A stretch of DNA of 64,000 bases. Origin: Arsenophonus sp031446105 (GTDB taxonomy: Bacteria; Pseudomonadota; Gammaproteobacteria; Enterobacterales; Enterobacteriaceae). The stretch spans positions 248,001 through 312,000 of the forward strand of contig CP132907.1 in assembly GCA_031446105.1 (NCBI GenBank), given 5' to 3'. Below, piece after piece: positions 19,373-28,739 of this stretch. How positions within the stretch are numbered: the stretch's first letter is position 1; the number at the start of each line of letters is the position of its first letter. Below the pieces are notes generated by a model. It made no database searches, was not told the origin of the DNA, and saw only the letters and a list, made by a program, of their open reading frames with translations. A program made the translations under genes and the position numbers.

Positions 19373-20326
19373 TTAAAAACGAATTAAAGCTGAACCACAA
19401 GTAATACCACCACCAAATGCTTCAAGTAATACCATTTGCCCTCTTTTTATACGTCCATCTCTCACGGCTTCATCAAATGCTGTAGGTACTGAAGCAGCTG
19501 AAGTATTACCATGTTTATCCAAAGTAATAACCACTTTATTCATAGGCATTGAAAGTTTTTTAGCTGTTGCTTGAATAATTCTTAAATTAGCTTGATGTGG
19601 AACTAACCAATCCAATTCTGATTTATCTAATGCATTTTTTTCTAATATTTCATCTACAATATTAGTCAACTCATTTACTGCTATTTTAAAAACTTCATTA
19701 CCAACCATTGCAACATAAGTTGGTTTTGAACGTTTTTTATGTTCTTGATGTTTTAAAGTTAATAAATCACCGTATTTACCATTAGCATGTAAATGTGTCG
19801 ATAAAATTCCTGGTTCTTGTGAACAACCTAAAACAATTGCACCAGCTGCATCACCAAATAAAATAAGTGTACTACGATCATTGGGATCTAAGACTCTAGA
19901 TAACACATCTGAACCAATTACTAATACTTTTTTTGCCATTCCAGTTTTAATAAATTGATCACTAATGCTTAATGCATAAGTAAAACCGGCACAAGCAGCA
20001 GCAACATCAAATGCAGCACCATTTTTTATTCCTAATATTTGTTGAATTTGACATGCGGAACTTGGAAAAGCATGAGTAGAAGAAGTAGTTGCTACAATAA
20101 TAAAATCAATTTCATTTGCTACAATACCTGCCATAGCTAAAGCTTTTTTTGCAGCTTTAGCACCCATAGTAGATACATCATCTTCTATAGTTGCAATACG
20201 ACGTTCTTTAATTCCTGTACGAGTAGTTATCCATTCATCAGAGGTATCTACCATTTTTTCTAAATCAGCATTAGTACGAATTTGTCCAGGCAAATAACTG
20301 CCAGTACCTAAGATTTTTGTATACAT
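19373..20326 (-). CDS. fabH: 3-oxoacyl-[acyl-carrier-protein] synthase III
   Basis: 317 residues, the same as E. coli. FabH starts fatty acid synthesis by condensing acetyl-CoA with malonyl-ACP. The catalytic triad is visible: Cys in VAAACAGFTYAL, His in VPHQANLRII, Asn in KHGNTSAASVPTA. The start MYTKILGTGSYLPG and end GGGITCGSALIRF are typical. It starts four bases past the end of a plsX relic, keeping the old plsX-fabH junction. Confidence 0.96.
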   Translation of the reverse strand: MYTKILGTGSYLPGQIRTNADLEKMVDTSDEWITTRTGIKERRIATIEDDVSTMGAKAAKKALAMAGIVANEIDFIIVATTSSTHAFPSSACQIQQILGIKNGAAFDVAAACAGFTYALSISDQFIKTGMAKKVLVIGSDVLSRVLDPNDRSTLILFGDAAGAIVLGCSQEPGILSTHLHANGKYGDLLTLKHQEHKKRSKPTYVAMVGNEVFKIAVNELTNIVDEILEKNALDKSELDWLVPHQANLRIIQATAKKLSMPMNKVVITLDKHGNTSAASVPTAFDEAVRDGRIKRGQMVLLEAFGGGITCGSALIRF

Positions 20327-20329
20327 TTT

Positions 20330-20460
20330 TTAATCACTCTTGAGTAATCAATTCAAGCGAGCAGCAATCTTATCGATAATTTAGTTTTTATCACCTGGAT
20401 CGCGCTGGTTTAATTTTATTCTTAAATGCTTTTAAATTTGTAGCTACGTGACTTTTATAA
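20330..20460 (-). pseudogene. plsX: Relic of plsX, 3' end
   Basis: Directly upstream of fabH, where E. coli has plsX, the minus strand reads KSHVATNLKAF in one frame. This matches KSHGAANQRAF near the PlsX C-terminus. After a frameshift it reads KIAARLN, a stop, then LLKSD and a final stop, matching the RIAARLE...KSD-like tail of PlsX proteins. The spacing from KSH to the end (about 42 codons) also fits. Frameshift plus internal stop show the gene is dead. PlsX normally makes acyl-phosphate from acyl-ACP for phospholipid synthesis. Confidence 0.72.
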
Positions 20461-21151
20461 CAATAATATTAAATTTTAAAAAAATAAATATCATTAAATT
20501 AATTAAAATTCGTATAATAAAAACATTTGTTTATATAACCTACTAAATTGCATTTAATTAATTTAATATTTTTAAAAAAAGCATAATTTTATATTTAAAC
20601 AACATAATAAAATAAAAAATAAAAATTATTTAAATTAAATTTCCCAAAAATTTAATAAACAAAAAAATATTACTTTTAAGTAAATACTAGTTAGATAATT
20701 AATTTTATTTATTAAAGATATTTTTTTTAAAATATTAAAATAAATTTATAAATATTATATCATTAGTGATTATTAAATCTAATCGATTACTTTTGATTAG
20801 AATTCTTTAAATATATAAAAATAATATATCTTATTAATATTTAATTTAAAAAAATATTGAGCTAACCTAAAAAAAATATAAAATCAACAACATTTTTTTA
20901 ATTATTTATAATATTATTTACCATAAAATTTAATTTTAGTAATATTTTTTTAAAATAATTATTTAATAGTATTAAGTATAATATTAATATTTTAATTACT
21001 AATTATTTTAAATTTTAATTTATAATAATTTTTATTTTGTTTTATTTAATTAATTTAAGTACAGTAGATTGTTTTCATAAGAAAAATTTTAATTAACATA
21101 TCTTATAATTACATCTAATTTTCTCATTATATGTAATTAATAATCAAAATA
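20461..21151. other. Eroded remainder of the plsX locus
   Basis: About 690 AT-rich bases between the readable plsX tail and rpmF. Stops are dense in all frames and no further PlsX block could be read with confidence. A short minus-strand frame beginning at ATG 21127 (MRKLDVIIRYVN) sits where the plsX start should be, but is too short to claim. Confidence 0.45.
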
Positions 21152-21322
21152 TTATTTATTAATAACTTTTTTTCCTCGAAAATAACCATTAACCGTTATA
21201 TGATGACGTAAATGAGTTTCACCAGAAATCTTATCTACTGATACTTCATGAATTTTTAAAGTATCATGTGAACGACGCATACCTCTTTTAGAACGAGTAG
21301 TTTTATTTTTTTGTACGGCCAT
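21152..21322 (-). CDS. rpmF: 50S ribosomal protein L32
   Basis: 56 residues. The minus strand begins MAVQKNKTTRSKRGMRRSHD and ends HHITVNGYFRGKKVINK. This is the complete L32, close to E. coli (57 residues). An AAAAGGAAT ribosome site precedes the ATG by about 7 bases. It is followed by the dead plsX locus and fabH, the conserved rpmF-plsX-fabH order; yceD upstream is gone. Confidence 0.95.
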   Translation of the reverse strand: MAVQKNKTTRSKRGMRRSHDTLKIHEVSVDKISGETHLRHHITVNGYFRGKKVINK

Positions 21323-22145
21323 CTTTTTTATTCCTTTTGATTATAGAACTTAATTAAATAAATTTTAAAAACATATATTTACTTTCAATAGTTTTTAATT
21401 TTAAACATTTTTATTTAAATAATAAGTATTAAATTTAAATAATATTTTTAATATAGTATTATTTTTTTCATTCATTATTAAAACTAAATAATTAACTTAT
21501 AATCTTATAGATAATTAATAATTTTATATATACTAAATAATAAAAATTATCAAAAAATAATATAAATTATATCAATAATTATTAATATAAATCTTCTTTT
21601 AATTACTTTTTATAATAATTATTTTTTATAACAATTAAATATTAATTATTTATATTTAACATATAAGTTTTATTAGAATTGATAATTATTATTAATATAT
21701 TAATAATCTAAAATTATTACATAAAAATATCATATATAATAATTTTTATTAAAAATAGCGCTACTTTCAAAGAAAATTTAATTTTAATTAGTAAAAACAT
21801 TTTATGTTATTTCTAATTAAAAAAATAATTTTTAAAATATTATCTAATCATGAGATATTTTATTAATACAATCATATCTTATGTGTTTTATTTTTATTTA
21901 ATATTAAATATATTCTAAATTACTTATTTTAGATAAAGTTATTAATTAAATGTTCAAAAAAATTTATTAAAATGTTATTTTAATTATTAATGATATTTTA
22001 AATATTTTTAAAAAATATATTATATCTTGATTAGGATAATTTAAAATTATCTATATTGGTATTTTAATTTTAATATTTTAATTTAATTCTGTTTTTTTAA
22101 AAATATTTGCATTTTTTAAAAAACACAAAAATACAATAATTTTAT
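21323..22145. other. Gene-free spacer where yceD/yceF would lie
   Basis: About 820 bases, very AT-rich, between rluC and rpmF. E. coli has yceD and yceF here. No YceD or YceF segment could be recognised. A short, more complex patch at about 21757-21790 (around TAGCGCTACTTTC) stands out in composition but is not identified. Confidence 0.45.
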
Positions 22146-23093
22146 TCATTTTAATTCTTGACGTAATTTTATTAAACATGTTTCAAGTTGTTCATCTAAT
22201 GGAGCTTTAAAAATTAACTTTTCTCCTGTTGAAGGATGGGTAAATATTAATATATTAGCATGTAAAAAAATACGTTTTAGTCCTGTAATATTTAATTTTG
22301 TATCAAAATTACAATCACCATAACGATGATCAAGAATAATAGGATGTTTTACATATTGTGTATGTACCCTGATTTGATGTTTTTTTCCTGTTATTGGTTT
22401 TACTTTAAGTAAAGTAGTATTAATAAAACGTTCTTTAATTTTGAAATTAGTTTCTGCATATTTACCATTATTGGAAACTTGTACTATTCTTTGACCATTT
22501 TTAAAAAAATTATTTAATAATGGTTTTTTAATAACTTTAATATGCGATGGCCATTGACCTTTTACAAGAGCTAAATATTCTTTTTGTATTTTTTTTAGAC
22601 GCAATTGCTCATGCAATGACCTCAGAGAAGAAAGTTTTTTAGCTATTAGTAAAATACCTGAAGTGTTGCGATCTAATCGATGTACAAGCTCTAAAAAATA
22701 TGCCTTAGAACGTAAAAAACGTAAAATTTCAATGACTCCAAATTCAATTCCAGTACCTCCATGAACCGCCATACCGGAAGGCTTATTTAAAATAAGCAAA
22801 TATTCGTCTTCATAAATAATATTTTTTATTAATAAATCTATTTGATTAAATTTATCAAAGACTATATTTTTTTTGATTTTCGTTTCAAGAAAAGGAATTC
22901 TTAATAAATCTCCTTCTTTAATTTTGTATTTAGGTTTTATTCTACCACTATTAACCCTTACTTCACCTTTTCTAATAATGCGATAAATCTTACTTTTAGG
23001 AATATTTTTAAAACGTTTAAATAAAAAATTATCAATACGTTTGCCTGCTTCATCATTATTAATGATACATTGTCTGGAATTTTGTATTTTCAT
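22146..23093 (-). CDS. rluC: 23S rRNA pseudouridine synthase RluC
   Basis: 315 residues, against 319 in E. coli. RluC modifies U955, U2504 and U2580 of 23S rRNA. An S4-like RNA-binding domain occupies roughly residues 12-75 (KRIDNFLFKRFKNIPKSKIYRIIRKGEVRVN). The RluA-family catalytic motif is ELVHRLDRNTSGILLIAK with its aspartate. Further blocks are KPSGMAVHGGTG and GKKHQIRVHTQYVKHPI. It is divergent from rne exactly as in E. coli. RluD is the alternative, excluded by the neighbourhood. Confidence 0.93.
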   Translation of the reverse strand: MKIQNSRQCIINNDEAGKRIDNFLFKRFKNIPKSKIYRIIRKGEVRVNSGRIKPKYKIKEGDLLRIPFLETKIKKNIVFDKFNQIDLLIKNIIYEDEYLLILNKPSGMAVHGGTGIEFGVIEILRFLRSKAYFLELVHRLDRNTSGILLIAKKLSSLRSLHEQLRLKKIQKEYLALVKGQWPSHIKVIKKPLLNNFFKNGQRIVQVSNNGKYAETNFKIKERFINTTLLKVKPITGKKHQIRVHTQYVKHPIILDHRYGDCNFDTKLNITGLKRIFLHANILIFTHPSTGEKLIFKAPLDEQLETCLIKLRQELK

Positions 23094-23638
23094 TATATAA
23101 TTATAATATATGATATATATATTTTTTTGTTATGAAATATTTTAAATATATATTATGATACTTTGTTTATTTTTTTTTAGAAGGTTATTAATTAAATTAT
23201 TCATTTTATTTTTTATATTTTTTATTTTTTATTTTTATTTATAAAAATATAATCCACAGAAAAGTTCTCTTGATATCCATCCTTAAGCAATGAATAATAA
23301 AAGAATGTTTGTTAAAATAAATATTTACAATTTAATGTTTATTTATTTTTGATAAAATACATATAAAAATGGTATTAAAAATATGATAAAAATATTTTTT
23401 ACATTAAAAAATATTCAAAAATCTATAAATACATATTTAAATTTAAAAAATGTAAAAATAATCATAGATTTTAAATTACAACTTTTATATCTAAATATGT
23501 AAATAAAAAAATTTTGTTTTAATAAAATTGATTAATTTAAATTTATAATTTTATAAAAACAAAAAAATCTATTAATTTATAATAGTAACCATTTTTAGTC
23601 TATTTTTTTTTGACTTATATAAAGTAATGGTATTAATA
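23094..23638 (+). promoter_or_regulatory. rluC/rne divergent spacer, probable rne leader
   Basis: About 545 bases separate the two divergent genes. Most is plain AT sequence, but 23251-23315 is visibly more complex (CCACAGAAAAGTTCTCTTGA and following), ending about 325 bases before the rne start. In E. coli rne has a 361-base leader through which RNase E controls its own mRNA, so this patch could be the rne promoter or leader 5' end. The assignment is inference from position. Confidence 0.35.
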
Positions 23639-26059
23639 ATGAAAAGAATGTTAATTAACGCAACTCAAAAAGAAGAATTACGAGTTGCTCTTGTTGATGG
23701 ACAACGCTTGTATGATTTAGATATTGAACATACTGGACATGAACAAAAAAAAGCAAATATTTATAAAGGTAAAATTATTCGTATAGAGCCAAGTTTAGAA
23801 GCAGCATTTGTTGATTATGGATCAGAAAAACATGGTTTTTTACCAATAAAGGAAATTTCACGTGAATATTTTCCAAATCATTATCAAACGTATGGTCGTC
23901 CTAATATAAAAGATGTCGTAAAAGAAGGACAAGAACTTATTATACAAGTGGATAAAGAAAAAAGAGGAAATAAAGGTGCTGCTTTAACTACTTTTATTAG
24001 TTTAGCTGGTAGTTATTTAGTTTTAATGCCAAATAATCCAAGAGCTGGAGGGATATCAAGACGTATTGACGGTGAAGACCGAACAGAATTGCAAGAAACA
24101 TTATCTTCATTAACAATACCGTATGGCATGGGATTAATTGTTCGTACTGCAGGTTTAGGTAAATCTACAGAAACATTACAACAAGATTTAGAATATCGAA
24201 TTAAACATTGGGAAGCAATTAAAAAAGCAGCAGAAAATCGATCTGCTCCTTTTCTTATTCATCAAGAAAGTAATGTTATTGTTAGAGCTTTTCGTGATTA
24301 CTTACAACCAGATATTAGAGAAATATTAATAGATAATGAAAAAATTGTCAAAATTGCTCGTCATCATATTGAAGCAATTGGTCGTGGTGATTTTATAAAT
24401 AAAATAAAATTTTATAGTGGAGAAGTACCACTTTTTAGTCATTATCAAATTGAATCACAAATTGAATCTGCTTTTCAACGTGAAGTTCGGCTACCGTCCG
24501 GTGGTGTTTTGGTAATTGACACAATGGAAGCATTAACAGCTATTGATATAAATTCATCACGCTCTACTCGTGGTACTGATATTGAAGAAACAGCATTAAG
24601 TACAAATTTAGAAGCAGCAGATGAAATTGCTCGTCAATTACGTTTACGAGATTTAGGTGGACTTATTGTTATTGATTTTATTGATATGACACCAACACGT
24701 CATCAACGTGACGTAGAAAATTGTTTACGTGAAGCGGTACGTCAGGATCGAGCACGAATTCAAATTGCTAGAATATCAAGATTCGGCTTACTAGAAATGT
24801 CAAGACAAAGATTAAGTCCATCTCTTGGTGAATCTACCCATCATCTTTGTCCTCGTTGTAAGGGTACAGGAAAAATTCGTGATAACGAATCACTTTCACT
24901 TTCTATATTACGTTTGATAGAAGAAGAGGCTTTAAAAGACAATACTCATGAAATACATGCTATAGTACCAATACAAATTGCTTCTTATTTACTAAATGAA
25001 AAGCGTCAATCAGTTAACGATATTGAATTACGACAAAATAATATACGTATTATTATTGTTCCTAATAATCAAATGCAATCACCGCATTTTAATGTAATTC
25101 GTATTCGTAAAGGTGAAGAAATTGCAAAGTTAAGTTATTATCTTGCTGAATATCATGAATCAGAAATAGGAAATGTACTAGAAAATAATACTTCCAAAAA
25201 AAAAATCTCTATACCATCTACTTTTTCTATTTTTACAAATCTCCCTAAAAAAGATAAAATAATTATTTCTAATAAAAAAAAATTTAATAAGAAATTAATT
25301 AATTTATTTAATAAAATAATTATTTTTTTAAAAATATTTTTTATAAAATTAAAAAAAATTATAGAAAAAATAAAAAACAAAAAATATAAAGATAATTATA
25401 AAAATGATAAATATTCTGAATACAAAACAAATATTAAACAAAAAAATAAAAATATTATTTATACTCAATCAAAAGATTATAATAATCACAAAAATATTTT
25501 TCAAGATTCTATAAAACAAAATAAGGAAAATTATAAGAAACAAAAAGAATTAATACTAGAAGATAAAATAAAAAAAATAATTAAACAAAAATCTCATAAA
25601 CAACCAATAATTTTTCTTTCTGATAATAATCAGAAAAATAAATTAATAGAATCACTGAATCTTACAAATACTGAAATTCCAATAAAAATACGACATCATA
25701 ATACTATAAACAAAAATATTAATTTACCTACAATAAATCATTCAAAAAAAAATTCTGTTATTTTAACTGAAAAATCAATGATTTTAAATAAATCAAAAAA
25801 TATAAAAACAGAAATAAATGTTCTGGATGTAAAAGAACAAAATAAATTTCTAATTCATCATGATAATAAAAAAAATACTAGTATTATTTCACCACGTAGA
25901 TCGCGTAGATCGCCTCGTCATTTAAGAGTTAGTGGACAACGGCGTCGTCGTTATCGTAATGAATATCAAGAAAAAAAAATAATAACATTAAAAAAAGAAG
26001 TTGATTTATCTCAATTATCTTTAAATAAGATATCCAAAAAAAATATTATCTGCTATTAA
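23639..26059 (+). CDS. rne: Ribonuclease E with intact catalytic half and eroded scaffold
   Basis: 806 residues from MKRMLINATQ, against 1061 in E. coli. The frame opens four codons earlier, but MKRML is the family start and puts catalytic Asp303 (AIDINSS) and Asp346 (IDFIDM) at exact E. coli numbers. The S1 and 5'-sensor regions and the zinc-link CPRCKG (404-407) are intact. From about residue 510 the protein becomes an Asn/Lys-rich linker. A hydrophobic-basic stretch at about 550-580 (LFNKIIIFLKIFFIKLKKII) may be the membrane-targeting helix. Residues about 751-775 keep the arginine-rich SRRSPRHLRVSGQRRRRY block. The enolase and PNPase sites of E. coli are not visible. Confidence 0.95.
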   Translation: MKRMLINATQKEELRVALVDGQRLYDLDIEHTGHEQKKANIYKGKIIRIEPSLEAAFVDYGSEKHGFLPIKEISREYFPNHYQTYGRPNIKDVVKEGQELIIQVDKEKRGNKGAALTTFISLAGSYLVLMPNNPRAGGISRRIDGEDRTELQETLSSLTIPYGMGLIVRTAGLGKSTETLQQDLEYRIKHWEAIKKAAENRSAPFLIHQESNVIVRAFRDYLQPDIREILIDNEKIVKIARHHIEAIGRGDFINKIKFYSGEVPLFSHYQIESQIESAFQREVRLPSGGVLVIDTMEALTAIDINSSRSTRGTDIEETALSTNLEAADEIARQLRLRDLGGLIVIDFIDMTPTRHQRDVENCLREAVRQDRARIQIARISRFGLLEMSRQRLSPSLGESTHHLCPRCKGTGKIRDNESLSLSILRLIEEEALKDNTHEIHAIVPIQIASYLLNEKRQSVNDIELRQNNIRIIIVPNNQMQSPHFNVIRIRKGEEIAKLSYYLAEYHESEIGNVLENNTSKKKISIPSTFSIFTNLPKKDKIIISNKKKFNKKLINLFNKIIIFLKIFFIKLKKIIEKIKNKKYKDNYKNDKYSEYKTNIKQKNKNIIYTQSKDYNNHKNIFQDSIKQNKENYKKQKELILEDKIKKIIKQKSHKQPIIFLSDNNQKNKLIESLNLTNTEIPIKIRHHNTINKNINLPTINHSKKNSVILTEKSMILNKSKNIKTEINVLDVKEQNKFLIHHDNKKNTSIISPRRSRRSPRHLRVSGQRRRRYRNEYQEKKIITLKKEVDLSQLSLNKISKKNIICY

Positions 26060-26417
26060 TATAAAATCAGATGATATATAAAAAAATAAAAAAAATAAAT
26101 TAATTAAACAATTAAATCAAAAAAAACATAACTTTAATATTATAAATATATAAAATTTTTCTATAATTCTTCTAAATTATTATTTTTTTTAAAAAAATAC
26201 AAAAAATATTATAGAAAATAAGATTCAAATTTTAAAAAAATAATTTTTTAATAAAAAACCAAAATCAAAGAAATTAGCATTTAAAACATTAAAAATATTT
26301 ATAATTATAAAATTAATACTAATATACCTAAAATAATATTTAAAAAATAAAAAAATTTTAATTATATTTTAAATATAAAATAATAGTGGTTTAAACTAAA
26401 TGTAATTGCAAAAAATT
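26060..26417. other. Gene-free spacer between convergent rne and tmaR
   Basis: About 360 bases of AT sequence at a convergent junction. No gene or strong terminator could be read. The plus strand just after rne continues Lys/Asn-rich-looking codons with stops, compatible with eroded RNase E tail, but this cannot be distinguished from A-rich noise. Confidence 0.4.
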
Positions 26418-26741
26418 TTATTCTTCATTTTGATCACCTATTTTTTTTAATTTTTGTAATAATTCTCGACGTTTTTTTGATAATTCTGCATTCTTGATAT
26501 TATAATCATCAATACGATCTTCATAATCATTGCGCATATTAAAAATTATTGCCCTAATTTCTTGGATGGTCATTTCTTCTTTAATATACTCATTTAAATT
26601 ATCTAATAATAATACTCTTTTTTTATTATCTCTAATTTTTTTCTCATTATCTATTAATTCTCGTTTAATTTTATTTTTACAACGAAACATACGGACGAAC
26701 TCTAATACATTTTTGAATGATTGTTTATTTATATTTGTCAT
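26418..26741 (-). CDS. tmaR: PTS system regulator TmaR (DUF496, formerly YeeX)
   Basis: 107 residues, against 109 in E. coli. It is a small coiled-coil protein; the whole chain is heptad-like and charged. Conserved blocks are SFKNVLEFVRMFRCKNK, EKKIRDNKKRVLLLDNL and NDYEDRIDDYNIKNAELSKK. In E. coli TmaR forms a polar cluster that holds PTS Enzyme I and its Tyr72 is phosphorylated; the equivalent is Tyr73 here. It lies next to sbcB, as in the E. coli yeeX-sbcB neighbourhood. Its presence beside a genome with a sugar PTS (treB) is notable. Confidence 0.92.
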   Translation of the reverse strand: MTNINKQSFKNVLEFVRMFRCKNKIKRELIDNEKKIRDNKKRVLLLDNLNEYIKEEMTIQEIRAIIFNMRNDYEDRIDDYNIKNAELSKKRRELLQKLKKIGDQNEE

Positions 26742-27014
26742 TTTTATACCTTTTATATAACATATATATTATAAATAGATACAAAATCTTTAATAAAATG
26801 TATATATTTTTATTATTTTTAATGTTATGATTTTAATTATTATTAATCTTATATAAGTAGTATAATAAAATAATATATATAATATATAATTTCATCATTA
26901 TATATTTAATATTCAAATATTTTTTACTATAAATAAAATATTTATAATTATATTTTTAAAATAAAAAATCATAACAATAAAAAATTATATTAAATAATAC
27001 ATTTAATCATAAAA

Positions 27015-28451
27015 TTGGAAAAAAATATTTTGATTGATACAAAAAAATTCTCATTTTTATTTTATGATTATGAAACATTTGGAAAAAATCCTGCTCTTGA
27101 TAGACCAGCGCAATTTGCAAGTATTCGCACAGATTCTGATTTTAATTTTATTGAAGAACCAAAAATTTTTTATTGTTCTCCTGCTAATGATTATCTTCCA
27201 GAACCAGAAGCAGTTATTATTCATGGTATTACACCGCAATATGCAATAGCTCATGGAACAAATGAAGCTGAATTTGCTAAAAATATTTATTCTATTTTTA
27301 GTATAGGTAATACTTGTATTCTTGGGTACAATAATATTCAATTTGATGATGAAGTAAGCCGTTATATATTTTATAGAAATTTTTATGATCCATATGATTA
27401 TAGTTGGAAATTAGGTAATTCTCGTTGGGATTTAATAAATGTTTTACGAGCTTGTTATGCATTACGTCCTAATGGAATTTATTGGCCTTTTAGTAATGGA
27501 CTACCTAGTTTTAAATTAGAAGATTTAACAAATATTAATAAAATTCAACATTTAAATGCTCATAATGCAATAGGAGATGTTTTAGCTACTATAGAGATAG
27601 CGAAATTAATAAAAAAAGCACAACCACGTTTATTCAATTATTTTTTTAAATTAAGAAAAAAAAACAAAATTATAAAATTAATCAATTGTGTTGACATGAC
27701 ACCATTAATTTATATTTCCAGTATATTCGGAGCAAATAAATCAAATATTAGTATAATCGCCCCTCTTGCTTGGCATCCTAAAAATAAAAATGTATTTTTT
27801 TCTTGCGATCTTGCAGGAAATATAAATGAATTTTTAAAATTAAAAAAAAATATATTACAAGAATACGATCCACTAAAATTTAAAATAAGTAATAAAAATA
27901 TAAAAAATATTCAATTAATTAATATTAATAAATGTCCTATTTTAGCACCAATTAATTTATTAAAATCTATAGATTTGAAACGTATATCACTAGATGTAAA
28001 TTATTGTATGAATAATTGGGAAAAATTAAGAAAAGACAAAAAAATTAGATATAAGATTACTAATTTTTTTTCTCAAGAAAATTTTTTGCATAAACCTGAA
28101 GTTGATGTTGATCATAAATTATATGCAGGTTTTTTTAGTAAAAAAGATCGTTTAAAAATGAAAATTATAACTCATACTGAACCCCAAAAATTATCAAAAT
28201 TAAACTTAAATTTTGATGATCCTCGAATAAATCAATTATTTTTTCGTTATCGTAGCAGAAATTACCCAAATACTCTTACAAAACAAGAGAAGTTAACTTG
28301 GTCATCTCATCGAGAAAATATATTAAATAAGGAAAAAATAAATAAATATTTAAAATATATAGATAAATTATTTTTAATATATATTGATAATAAAAAAATA
28401 CGTACTTACTTAAAAGAACTTGTTAAATATGTATATCAAATTATTAATTAA
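27015..28451 (+). CDS. sbcB: Exodeoxyribonuclease I
   Basis: 478 residues, against 475 in E. coli. ExoI degrades single-stranded DNA 3' to 5' and assists recombination and mismatch repair. The DEDDh exonuclease motifs are present: FYDYETFGKNPALDR (ExoI), LGYNNIQFDDEVSRYIFYRN (ExoII) and LNAHNAIGDVLATIEIAKL (ExoIII). The SH3-like and C-terminal helical parts follow (GFFSKKDRLKMK, FRYRSRNYPNTL). The start is TTG at 27015; no in-frame ATG precedes the first motif, and the TTG gives a length equal to the family. Middle regions are lysine-rich but unbroken. Confidence 0.93.
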   Translation: MEKNILIDTKKFSFLFYDYETFGKNPALDRPAQFASIRTDSDFNFIEEPKIFYCSPANDYLPEPEAVIIHGITPQYAIAHGTNEAEFAKNIYSIFSIGNTCILGYNNIQFDDEVSRYIFYRNFYDPYDYSWKLGNSRWDLINVLRACYALRPNGIYWPFSNGLPSFKLEDLTNINKIQHLNAHNAIGDVLATIEIAKLIKKAQPRLFNYFFKLRKKNKIIKLINCVDMTPLIYISSIFGANKSNISIIAPLAWHPKNKNVFFSCDLAGNINEFLKLKKNILQEYDPLKFKISNKNIKNIQLININKCPILAPINLLKSIDLKRISLDVNYCMNNWEKLRKDKKIRYKITNFFSQENFLHKPEVDVDHKLYAGFFSKKDRLKMKIITHTEPQKLSKLNLNFDDPRINQLFFRYRSRNYPNTLTKQEKLTWSSHRENILNKEKINKYLKYIDKLFLIYIDNKKIRTYLKELVKYVYQIIN

Positions 28452-28739
28452 TGTTTTTAAAAAATAATAAAATTAAAAATATATTAATCTTGTGTTATAA
28501 CATCTTTATATATTTTTTAGAAAAAATGATTCATAGAAAATATATAAAATTGCTAAATATTATTTTTAATTTTTATTTAAGTATTGAAAATTATAAAATA
28601 AGAAAATACAGATTAATTTTTATATAATTATTAATATATAAAAAAATAATTTATTTGAAAAATATAGTATAATTAAATAATTTTATTACTTTTTACATCT
28701 TTTCTTATAAATAAAAATTATTAAAAAATTATATAAAAA

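Noticed and set aside
25153..25380. Open frame opposite the rne tail, hydrophobic product
   Set aside because: It is the antisense of the Lys/Asn-rich RNase E linker; Lys codons read backwards give Phe and Leu, so the apparent membrane protein is an artefact.
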